Assembly: GCF_030272615.1 (NCBI RefSeq)
Contig: NC_081405.1
Span: forward strand, 152,622,113-152,686,112
From: Cryptomeria japonica
Taxonomy: Eukaryota; Streptophyta; Pinopsida; Cupressales; Cupressaceae
Direction: 5' to 3'
DNA: 64,000 bases
Made by a program: the position numbers and the translations under genes. The notes below the pieces were generated by a model. It was not told the origin of the DNA and did no database searches. It saw only the letters and a program-made list of their open reading frames with translations. This document shows positions 23,140 to 34,232 of the stretch, one piece after another. Positions within the stretch are counted from its first letter, which is position 1. Every line of letters starts with the position of its first letter.

Positions 23140-23530
23140 TTAGAAGGTCTACCCTCCCAAGGTTCCCTTAGGGAACCTTTAAGGCCAGTGAGAGGGAAAC
23201 GACCTAAGTGGGGAACAACTTTATTCTCGAATTTACCAACCCACTATAATCAAATGTGGAGGCTGATGAAAATCCCCTCCAATAGTTTTTCTCAGTGATT
23301 AGCCTTCCCCCAGTATCCTTGAGATGCATAAAGCCTTTCTTCTAAAGGTTTTGAAGACTCCCGAGGGATCACTGAAGACCGAACAAAAGCCTGATTATGA
23401 ACTTTAGAACTAGAAACTTCACCAAGTTAGTATCCAAACATTAATAATATCATAGTGCAAGGCTGGGGAAGAATCTACCCCCAAGACACTCACCATACAT
23501 CTCCTAGGATAATGATTCAATTGAGGAGAA
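23140..23530 (+). other. Gypsy-B conserved leader block
   Basis: It contains ctaccctcccaagg, then aaggccagtgagaggg and gacctaagtggggaacaact. Matching sequence occurs in Gypsy-E (51440-51545) and on the minus strand of Gypsy-D (49335-49250). A 17-base palindrome, ggttcccttagggaacc (23161-23177), could form a 7-bp hairpin. Near the end, cccccaagacactcaccata matches ctcccaagacacttgccata in E. Conserved non-coding leader sequence could be a packaging or dimer signal; that is inference. Confidence 0.65.
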
Positions 23531-23869
23531 ATCCTCTTTGAGTTAATTTTCGGACAAAGGCAAAAAAATGAGCGCCCTCTAGGGGCTGACACAACTGTTA
23601 GAGTTGAAGCAGTATCCAGATGTGGGCTATGATATTATTGATGACCCTTGATTAAAGAGTCTACTTGATGTGTTTGTCTTATATATAAACCAGTGAAAAC
23701 ATCAGGGATTTGAACACACCCTTAAACAAACATACACTCAATGTTTAGAATTAAAATGACCATTTTCTTCATGCTTGGTGTGTATTTTTGTCAAAATTCA
23801 TAAAACATCTTGGAAAACATCAAACATCTACAATCAGTTCAAACTTAGTCAAAATCAGGAAAGACATAG

Positions 23870-24025
23870 AGTGACACATTTGCCTTCTTCTGTGGTACAT
23901 TTGAATTATCATGTAGTGCATACAATCAAAATAGTAGTGCATACAAACAATTAAGTGGCACATACAATATATTCTGTAGCGCATTTGAACAATCCTATGG
24001 AGAATTTGATTAGCACATTTGAAAC
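23870..24025 (+). repeat. Gypsy-B leader array 2, exact 21-bp period
   Basis: Seven units with core (g/a)cat at 23876, 23897, 23918, 23939, 23960, 23981 and 24002, each 21 apart. Typical words are agtgcatac, gtggcacatac and gtagcgcattt. A possible extra copy at about 24015 is out of phase. The word family is that of array 1. Confidence 0.88.
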
Positions 24026-24707
24026 AAAGGCTCATCTAGATGAGATTCTCAAAATCCAACAACAGATCTAAGTACCCTTTTTAAAGAGGTCTTTCCTTTT
24101 CAACTATCCCAGACAGATTTCATCTAGCAAATTAGAGGCGTATCAAGCTAGTGATCATAAGTTTTCATCCAACTCAATATCAACATCAAATATTGAGCTA
24201 GGTATTCGAGTTAGTAAAATCAATCAAGTTTCCAAAATCGAGGAACTTCATCATCTCATTTGACACACTTAGTCACAAAAATAGGGGGCATATCAAACCC
24301 TCTATTAAAACTTAGTGAGCTTGAGTATCCAAACAAAGTATTTGTTATCAAATTAACCTATCAACAAACATCAACTTTGATCACTTGTATGACCACTTCT
24401 CAACACTTAAAAAGGAAGAATCTTCATCAGAAAACTGTTTTAAAGAGAAAATAACCAAGATAAGAGAAAATCCTAAAAAGAAGGAAGTTTCTCTACATAA
24501 ACAGTAAACTCTTCCCAAAACATCACACTTTCTTACACCGCTTTCATATCTATCTATGTGGTAAAGGAACTGAGTTTGACGAGGAAACTTTACAAGAAGG
24601 TGCCTTTGAAAAAAAGTTGACATTCTCTCAAAGTCTTAACAAAGGAGGAAAAATAAACTTAGCATATCTTCCTAAAGATCCAATAACTTATTGAATCAAA
24701 TCAAATT
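24026..24707 (+). other. Gypsy-B leader, 3' part
   Basis: AT-rich sequence up to the gag start with many stops in all frames. I see no repeat or gene here. Confidence 0.5.
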
Positions 24708-26518
24708 ATGCCAGTTTCTACGCGATCCCATAAAAATAATGATTGGGAAGAAGAACCCGAATCAAGCATGAGACACATAGAAGTTAGCACTTGGAAAAAG
24801 TATCTAAATATGGATGAGGAAGATATAACAGATGATGTTATTGAGGAGGCACAACAAGACCCTAGCCTACACAAACCCTTGGAAAAACTTATCAAAATAG
24901 ATGAACAAAAATACTTCCTCCCGCTATCTAGCAAAGGTATCAAGATCCCTGAGGATTTTGACATGGACCAACCAAAACAAACTGAGAGCGTAAAAAAGAC
25001 AAAATCAAGAACATATACCTACAACAGTTATCATAACAATAAACATAACAAAGACAACACTAATGATCAAGATAACACCAACAATCGGTATACCAACAAT
25101 GGAAACAATCCTCTTACTACACTTACGCAACAACTACAAGCGCTTCAACAACAAATGCAAGACATGCAACAAAGGGCCACAACAAGATACTCTTTAGAGG
25201 ATATATGTCCCTATCCATTTGATAGAAGTTTAAACATGGTACCATTCCCACCAAACTTCGAAATACCAAAGTATGACAAATATAGTGGTAAAAGTGATCT
25301 TCGTGATCATATAAGGGAATTTCGTACGATGAGCTTGGAGTTTGCCGACAATGACACTTACATGATGAGGTTATTTCCATGAAGCCTAGGAGGACAAATG
25401 ATGGAATGGCTTTCAAAAATCACACCTCCCATAAGATCATTTGAAGAGTTGGTGAACAAGTTTGTTTCCCAATATTTTTATAACATTTGACATGAGGTTA
25501 CCATGGTTGACCTTTACAACACAAAATAAAAGAATAATGAACCATTCATGATGTTCTTGCAAAGATGGAGATGATTGATCTCTAGATATCCACAAACTAT
25601 ACCTAAAAAGGAGAAAATGGAAATCTTCATTGACAATATTAATGACAAGATGAGATATCAACTTAAACTACAATGTCTACCTAGTTTTCAAAAGTTGATT
25701 GAAAATGGCATCCAGGTAGAAGAGGCCTTAACAAAAAAGGGAACTTTGAAATTTTGTAAGGAAGGTGCTAGTTCATCAAACAACAACTATAACAAAAACT
25801 ATTACACCAACTCAGACAAATCCAAATTTTGGACAAGGAACAAGAATGTTGTCAATGATGGTATAGTTGATCTAAAAATGTTAAAACAAAACAACTAGTG
25901 TTAAACTTATTAGGTATTACTCCACCAACCAACCCTCAGAGAACCAACAATCAAGGAAGCAACACTAAACCAACACCATATCGATGAAAGTTCACACCTT
26001 TGGGGCAAACTCTTAAATCAACATTTCGAGAATTATTGACAAACAAACTCATTACATTTCTAAACACAATGGATTTTTCACCTCAAGTCAAACCATCATG
26101 GTGGAATGACGTGCACTACTCTGAATATCATAGAAACAAAGGAAATCACACAAATGATTGCCTAAGGTTGAAAATTTTGGTTCAAGATTTACTAGATAAA
26201 GGTGACATAATGGTAGATGGTCACAAAATCAATGATGATCACAAGGCCTTCAAGAATCCACTTGCATATTATGAAAAAGGTGCATAATCATCCTCAAATA
26301 AGAAAGAGGCCCATATAAATCATGTGTACAACAATTTCATCAATCATATATCAGAATACGACAATCAAATCAATGTCATAAAAATTAAGGACAAGCAAGA
26401 GCAAGTCCCGGTAAATGTAACTACACGGGCCCAATCCAAATATGTTCTAAAAGGAAACACTTCCGACACATCTACTCCTCTGAAAGAACAATATAACTTG
26501 GTAGATCAATTGAAGTAA
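24708..26518 (+). pseudogene. Gypsy-B gag (retrotransposon gag domain and zinc knuckle remnant)
   Basis: It starts MPVSTRSHKNNDWEEEPE, near the position of gag starts in D and E. An acidic N-terminal region leads to a Gln-rich segment (TQQLQALQQQMQDMQQR), then the family motif YSLEDICPYPFDRSLNM and FEIPKYDKYSGKSDLRDH. The retrotransposon gag domain follows (LGGQMMEWLSKI, NKFVSQYFYNI, EPFMMFLQRW). Stops occur at 25379-25381 and onwards, with a frame change near 25900. A knuckle-like stretch SEYHRNKGNHTNDC (near 26121) has Ser for the first Cys. The C-terminal piece runs to 26518. It would form the capsid; decayed. Confidence 0.85.
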
Positions 26519-26756
26519 ATGCCAACTCTCATATTTATATTAGAGCTTCTCAAGATCTCACCAACACACAAGGATATTCTAGAAAAATATCTTATTGACA
26601 CTACGGTTCCAAACAACCTGGATATTGATCGATTCCAAGCCATGGTGAGACATTTAACCATGCCTCATAACCTATTATTCATAATGTGATGATGTTTATT
26701 TAAATCATTCACATAATACTCCACTCCATATCGAAGTCCTAGTTGATAAACATCAA

Positions 26757-27661
26757 GTGAAACAAGTACTAATAAATGGAGGAACCGGTCTCAATATTTG
26801 TACTCTAAAACTTATCTGTGCATTGGGTTTCTCAGAAACAACCATTGATCCTAAGAAAAAGATAAAAATCAAAGTATATGATGATGAAGAAAGGTCATCA
26901 AAAGGGCTTGTGGTATTACCTATTCAAGTGGGACCAGTTCAGAGAGATACCCTATGTCAAGTCTTGGACATAGACTTATCTTATAATATAATTTTGGGTC
27001 ATCCTTATATCCATGAAATGCAAGCAATACCATCTACATACCACTAGTGCCTAAAATTCCCGTATCATGGACAAGAAATTTCATCACTACAGACACAAAT
27101 CCTTTTCAATATTGCAACAATTTCAAAGCAACTTAGAATATTCTAGTACCACATAACAGGGAAGATCTCGCTTCCACATCATCAAATAATGAGGATCAAC
27201 TCAAATCTCTATCTATAGATTTTGTGAAAATGATGAATTTGAAAGACAAATGCATGAGAGAATACTCTTTTGAATCCCTATGTCTATCACAATTACCAAT
27301 TTCACCAATATCTCATGGGCAACCATCAACATCAAAGTAAAAATATTGACAACCCATCAAACTCTTTGATGGAATGTTTATTCAAGCAGGAACACTAGCA
27401 GATGAAACCGGAGATAGAGATGCCTTGAAATAGTTGTACAAAGATGATGAAGACACATGAGCAAAAATGTTAAGTGTCACCCTCCCAACTAAGAAATATG
27501 GCAATGGATTCAAAATCATGCAAAGGATGGGATATTCAGGAAACGGTCCTATTGGCAAACAAAAAGAAGGTACTGTAGAACCAATTCAACCACACTCACA
27601 ACTTGCCAAGGAAAAATCTAGACTAGGATATGGACATCATCAATATCAACCTAATCAATAG
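26757..27661 (+). pseudogene. Gypsy-B protease and G-patch-like domain
   Basis: Protease homology (26757-27047) reads VLINGGTGLNI where D and E have IDGG, so the catalytic Asp is Asn here. It continues KIKVYDDEERSSKG and YNIILGHPYIHEM. After several stops, a second domain at 27467-27661 reads KKYGNGFKIMQRMGYSGNG, PIGKQKEGTVEPI and SRLGYG. This glycine pattern fits a G-patch (RNA-binding) domain. D and E keep the same domain in the same place. Confidence 0.8.
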
Positions 27662-28555
27662 AATCGACAAAAAGAAACCACAAGGTGACACCAAATAAAA
27701 CAGGAATTAACACAACAACAACTAACTGATGAGGCAGTTCACAAACACAAGGAAGAGGAGTATGAAAAAAAAAAGAGATTGCCATACAAAGAGAGGAGGC
27801 TTCTCACAAGCAGATCCATAGATTGAAACCTAGTACAGAGCCCGATTCAAATGGAATACAAATTAGTTCAAAGGCAGAAGCAAGAATGATACCAGTTGTC
27901 AGCAAATTCTTCTCACCAAATAGTATCCCCATCACATACAATAATAAACTCCTAGAGAGTGGTTCTGAAATAGACTGACATAAATATGAATGGGATACTT
28001 GTTCTGATGTAACTAAAGACATTTATGTAGATGTAATCCATACATATACACCCATGCCAGATGAAGGAGAGGGCTCAGGGTCTAGATCATTTGAATTTGG
28101 ACCACAACATATCTACGAAGCCGGTGAGAACAAGTAGCATTGCTATGAGACATGCAATCCTGAAGAGAGTACCATCATAGACCCTCATTGTGTTACTGAA
28201 AACTTTGATAACGTATCCATCATGACCCTTACAATTGTTGACCTAAATCAACCTAATGACTCCTTGCCCCTCATACATCCTGAATTCATAGACTAGGAAC
28301 AACCTGAACAACTCAACATACCTATCTTTCCAGATGATGACACTATTTTCCATTACCTTTGTTCAGTAAATCCAGAAACATGTTCCACCAGTGAATCTCA
28401 TAACAAAGTTCTCAATCAGGAGAGTGCCAATTCTCTTAGTTGCAAAAAGAATAAAATAAAAAATCAATCTAATGGTAAAAACCATTTAATGGCAATATTC
28501 GATCATAAAAAAAGTAAAAACAAAGCATGCATCCAATAGTGAAAACCTCTTTGAG
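27662..28555 (+). pseudogene. Gypsy-B linker between G-patch and RT
   Basis: Polar, Lys/Glu-rich remnant with many stops. Pieces such as YNNKLLESGS and VDLNQPNDSLP have counterparts in E before its RT. No catalytic motif was seen. It is a diverged polyprotein spacer. Confidence 0.5.
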
Positions 28556-30161
28556 GTGCCAAAGGATGAGAGACTTGAAACTCTTCCTAAACATTATCTA
28601 GAGAGATCACCAATTTTGATTGAACCAACTCAATCAATCAACATTGACACTGAAGTAGTAGCAAAGACCATCTACTTGGCAGAGTCATTAATAGAACAAG
28701 AACGACCCGACTTCACTAAATTTTTCAAAGAAAAGAAAATCAATTTTACTTGATCCTATGCAAATATACCAGGGGTAGATCCAGATTTGATCATGCACCA
28801 CTTATCTATAGCTCTAGGAGCTAATCCAGTCAAGCAGAAACTGAGAAAAATGAACCAACATGTCACACTATTGGTTAAAGGAGAACTGAAAAAGCCACTT
28901 GATGTAGGATTCATCCGACCCATAGATTACGCGGAATGGATCTCTAACATTGTACCTATATCAAACCAAATAAAAGCATCAGAATTTGCATAGATTTTAG
29001 GGACCTCAACAAGGCTTGTCTGAAAGATGACTTTCCTTTACCCAACATCGACATAATTGTAGATCTAACAGCAAGACATGCTATGTTATCACTTATGGAT
29101 GGTTTCTCAGGATATAATCAAATCAAAATAGCACCAGAAGACCAAGATAAAACAAAATTTACATGTCCATGGGGTACTTACTACTAGAATGTCATGCCTT
29201 TTGGCTTGAAGAATGTGGGAGTGACCTATAAACGAGCAATGACCATAATATTTCATGACATGATGCACACATTCATGGAAGACTATGTAGATGATCTATT
29301 GGCCAAATCATTTACACGAGAAGGACACCTAGAGATATTGGACAAAATCTTTCAGAGGCTAGAACAATTGAATGTACGACTGAACCCAAAAAAGCGTGTC
29401 TTCAGTGTAACAACCAACAAACTCTTGGGATACATAGTCTTAGAAAAAGGAATCGAGATGGATCCCGTAAAGGTACAAGCAATCATAGAGATGAAACCTC
29501 CTAGAAATATCAGTCAGTCTAGATCTCTACAAGGACAACTACAATCCATAAGAAGATTCATTTCTCAACTAGTTGATAATTGCCTTCTGTTCACTCATCT
29601 ACTCCATAAGAATGTTCCTTTTAGATGGGAGGATCGATGTGCAAAATCATTCCACCAACTCAAGCAATATCTGATGATCTGCCTATCGTGGTACCCCAAA
29701 TAATAAGAAAACCTCTCATTCTTTACATATCACCTACAAAGGTATCACTAGGAGCATTATTAACACAAGAGGATTCAACGAGCAAGGAAAGAGCAATATA
29801 CTACATTAGTAGAACATTGAATGGTTACAAGCTCAACTACACCTTTATTGAAAAGGCTTGTTTAGCTATGGTGTTCACTTCTCAAAAGTTTTGACACTAT
29901 ATGCTAGCTCACAAAATCAAGTTGGTAGCAAAAATTGACCCATTAAAATATCTTCTTAGCAAAGTTGCTCTCACAGGAAGGATAGCTAAATGGGTTATGA
30001 TTCTGAGTGAATTTGATATTTACTACACAGACAAAAGAGCAATCAAAGGTCAAGCCATAGTAGATCAATTGGTAGAAGCACCATTACAAGATAGTCATCC
30101 AATCCATGTTGAATTTCTAGATACAAATATTCTCACAATATCAACAAAACCATGGGTCTAA
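28556..30161 (+). pseudogene. Gypsy-B reverse transcriptase and first RNase H
   Basis: N-terminal part: ETLPKHYLERSPILIEPTQ, FTKFFKEKKINFT. RT motifs in order: VTLLVKGELKKPLDVGFIRP, DFRDLNKACLKDDF, LMDGFSGYNQIKIAPED, PFGLKNVGVTYKRAM and EDYVDDLLAKS (near 29281), then LNPKKRVFSVTTNKLLGYI. RNase H: LYISPTKVSLGALLTQED, AIYYISRTLNGYKLNYT and TGRIAKWVMILSEFDI. The frame changes near 28980 and 29640, and stops include TGA at 28752 and TAG near 29186. It ends TISTKPWV, where the second RNase H begins. Confidence 0.88.
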
Positions 30162-31895
30162 TACTTTGACGAATCATACACATAGCATGGATCAATGTCC
30201 TATTTATCACTCCAGAAGGACACACTATTCCTAAATCTTAAAGATTGATGTTTCCTTGCACATATAACATTGTTTAGTATAAAGCTTTGGTAACAGGCAT
30301 CAAGATGGTCGTAGAGTGGAAAATCACATTTGAAAGTCTTTGGAGACTTACAATTGGTCATTAATTAGGTTATTAATGACTATCAAACAAAGGACGACAA
30401 ACTAATTCCCTACAAGTGCATGGTTGATGATTTCAAGAAGTACTTTGTGGACATCAAATTTGATCATATTACAAGGTTAAACAACAAAGTTGTAGATGAC
30501 ATGGAAACCATTGGCTCAATTCTGCAAATACCAAACAAACAAAGTCGTTATGAGTTCCATGTGGAACAATTATTTTCCCCTGCCTACGACAATTCTGAAT
30601 CCCAAGTCACATGCCACATAGTTGATTCTGACTCACCCCTCTATGAAAAGATCTACACCTACCTACAAGACAATATCCTTCCATTATATTTATCCTGAAA
30701 CTAGAAATACAACTTAATTCATCAGGTAACCCATTATACCCTAACCGCTGACACACTTTACCACTAAGGTCTTGATGGTACTCTTCTTCGATGTCTATAT
30801 CGTAACAAGTCTCAAATCACCTTGCAAGAACTTCACGAAGGTATTTGTGGCACACATTCAAGTGGTCCTACTCTCACCAGGAAACTTCTAAGGATGGGAT
30901 ATTATTGGCTGACCATGGAAAAATAATCATACCAGTTTGCTAGAAAATGTCCAAAATTCCCAATTAAAGGCAATCTTATACATGCACCAACGCAGGAGTT
31001 GCAACAAACACTACATCCTAAACATTCTATTAATGGGGACTCGACCTAGTGGGAAAGATTCATCCTTCCTCATCAAACAAACATAAGTTTATCATCATGA
31101 CCACTAAATATTTTACAAAGTAGATAAAGGTCATCCCATTAACTACTGTTACTGACAAGAAAATATCCTCTTTTATCCTGAATTATTTTATTTATCAGTA
31201 TGACATTCCTAGTTCCATTATCATTGATAATGGAAGACCCTTTAAAAATCAAGATGTGAAAGAACTATGTGACCGATTCCATATCCAACATCATTTTTCC
31301 ACACCATACTATCCACAAGGGAATAGCCAAGCAGAGGCCTCAAACAAAACAATCTTGAAAATCCTCAAAAAAACAATGAACGAGGTTCGTCATGATTGGC
31401 ATGTCCAACTCAACCCAACATTATGGGCCTATAGAACTAGCATATGCATGCTTATAGGAGCTACACCATACTCACTTGTCTATGGATTAGAGGCTATTCT
31501 ACCTATTGAGGTTGAGATTCCATCACATAAGAGTATCACTGAAGGGACTTATTCCAGATGAGCAATATCGGGTGAACAGACTGCAAGAGTTAGAGCTGCT
31601 GGATGAGCGTCGATAACATGCCTTTGATCACCTCAAAGCATATCAATAATGCATGTGATGGAGCTACAATCACAAATTAAAGCCAAGGGCATTTCAAATT
31701 GATGATTTGGTACTAAAGGAAAATCCCCGCAATCAACATGATCGGGAAAAAAAGTGCAAGTTTGAACCAAAATGGCTAGGTTCTTTTGTCATCATATCGA
31801 CTTATGGATCAGGCGCATATCAACTGTCTACATTAGAAGGGGACCTATTTGATGAACCTATCAACAACGTTCACCTCAAAAATTTCTATACCTGA
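30162..31895 (+). pseudogene. Gypsy-B second RNase H and integrase
   Basis: The archaeal-type RNase H starts near 30162 (YFDESYT) and continues to KYFVDIKFDHITRLNNKVVDDME. The integrase zinc-finger area covers about 30720-30990 (GLDGTLLRCLYRNKSQ, GICGTHSSGP, YYWLTMEK). The catalytic core has IIDNGRPFKNQDVKELC, FSTPYYPQGNSQAEASNKT and GATPYSLVYGLEAILPIEVEI; Asp and Glu are kept here. The C-terminal part (31707-31895) reads ENPRNQHDREKKCKFEPKW and ends INNVHLKNFYT. There are many stops and frameshifts. Gypsy-D at 13935-12382 is the matching copy. Confidence 0.86.
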
Positions 31896-32879
31896 GTTAT
31901 CCAATGCACGGATAAGGGAAAAATACAAAAAAAATACAAAAAAATCAAGAAAAATACAAAAAAATCATTAAAAAAAAGTGCAATAAAAGCTAGTAAAAAC
32001 TTGGCAACAGACACTATTTGTGATAGATCGACACTTCCATCTATATGTACCCATATCATATGATTTTGCATTCATCTGAACTAAGACTATGGCCATCACA
32101 CAACCTTTTAAACGCAACACAGTCTTGGACACACTTAGCATAGTCACTATCCTTGATTATTCAAACAGTTATCTGCATCATATCTTACCATGGCTTGGTA
32201 ATCATTATATATATCCATATCAAAAGAAGTGTCCATAGCTAGGGGTAGAATCCTAACTACAATAGGGGGCATATCGCCTTTTTAGAGATTTAAACAAAGA
32301 AGATAGCCATCGAAATAGAGACATTTGAACAAAAACAAAGATCAGAACTATCATTGGTAGACATAAAACCAGAAACTAAATGAACTAAACAAAGATCTCC
32401 TTGAAAGATGTTTTATCTGACATGATACATAGGGTAGCATGCATGTTCACCAACGGTTGTTTTTTATTTTTGATATCATATCTTCTGAGCGACTCAAGGA
32501 TGTCTTGAAACTAGAGATGCAAAGGAGTGTGATTTTTCTTTGTCTATTGTTTGTGAGTGAAGACATACTATTGTACAAGTTTATCTCAAGAGGTTATCAG
32601 GTAACATATCATTGAGGACATTTCGTATTTGCATAGGACATAGGTTAACTCTTGTTTTTTTCATGCAAGCAACACTTAGGTCATCTTGGTTCAATTATAC
32701 CTTGACGCTTGTGTCATCTTGCAATATCAAAATCCATGTAAGTTATACTCAGGTCATTATGGTTTAATTATACCATGATTTCTGTATCAACTTTTAACAT
32801 ATCAAAGGCTCAATTATGATAAAAGGGAAGCGCTATAAAGAGAAAGTGATCAAAAGGATGACAATATCAGTAACGAGAG
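31896..32879 (+). other. Gypsy-B 3' region, first part
   Basis: Begins with an A-rich run (aaaaatacaaaaaaatc type), then non-coding AT-rich sequence. No gene or clear repeat. Confidence 0.5.
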
Positions 32880-33620
32880 GATCATTTCATATCATAGTCA
32901 CTTGCATTTAGTTGCATTAATTAAATCATATCCACTTCACTGCATATCATTAGCTGGTTAACATCATTTAAAGGTTGCATTAATGTCATTCTACATCCCA
33001 TTTTCAAGATACATCTAATTATCATTATCATATCATTTTAACTTTGCATTATCATTTTTATATCATTTTAACTTTGAATTTAGTTGAATTTTCATATCAT
33101 TTAAACCTTGCATTTAGTTGCATTTTTAAATCATTTAAACTTGGCATTAGTTCCATTATCATTTCATTGCCATATCATTTAGAGTGCATTTCATATCATT
33201 AACCATTTTAGTAGCATTCCATATCATTAGGTACATTAGCACTTCATATCATTAGGTACATTAGCACTTCATATCATATCATTAATATCATACTATTTAC
33301 ATTTAGGTTGCATTTCATATCATTTATCATTTCATATCATATCATTTACAGTTGCATTTAGTTGCATTATCATTTCATCATCATTTTAAACTTAGAATTA
33401 GTTGCATTATCATTGATATAATTTAAAGGTGCATTATCATTTGGTCTCAAAATCATATAGTTGCATTACATACCATTTAGCTCATTCTAATATCATTTAA
33501 CATTTTAGTTAACTACATATCATAGATCCATTCATATAAATTACATTATACTCATTTATATATCATTTAAATCATTAGTGTAGATAAAAAATTTTCACAA
33601 CATTTCTATCTCATCATCAT
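32880..33620. repeat. AT-rich degenerate repeat field in Gypsy-B 3' region
   Basis: Words atatcattt, ttgcattta and ttatcattt recur dozens of times. One unit, aggtacattagcacttcat, occurs twice exactly in tandem (33230-33278). No ORF. It resembles a decayed minisatellite. Confidence 0.8.
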
Positions 33621-34232
33621 TAAGGAGCATTTCTATATCAAACATCACGTGTGCATTAAATTTAAGCCTGCAATGCATCACATAGAGCATAATAGAACAC
33701 ACATTCATCACACATATATAATCTATATCATCAACTCATTTGCATATCATAAACATCTACATCTAAGTAAGCAATCATCATATAGGCATATATTACCTTC
33801 AAAACATATAGATTATCTCATCAAAAATCACATCATCACACACATCACATAAATAGCAATCATAACAACAAAAACATGTAGATCTACATATCAAAGTATC
33901 TAGATCATAAAAAACAAATGCATCCAAAACAAGTATAAGCATCTTATCATGCATATGTGACCCATAACGATCCAAAGGAAAAGCACTGGTACATGTTAGA
34001 AGGAATGAAAAGGGAAAGAATAATTTCCAAATGTACCTGAATATCATATCAAACAATAAATGTGCATCAACAAGAGCTTGGGATCATCACTATCCAAAGA
34101 TCAATCATACATCAATAAGTACATCATATCAAATGATCAAAAGAATATAAAAATATACATCGTATCATCAATAAAAGACATCATAGGGAACAATCTAAGA
34201 ATGACTGCCTCCTAAATTTGTGGGCCCGACAC
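33621..34232. other. Gypsy-B 3' region, spacer before antisense gene
   Basis: AT-rich with frequent atcatat and acatca words and no coding signal. It lies 3' of the antisense gene and may hold its terminator; none could be defined. Confidence 0.4.
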
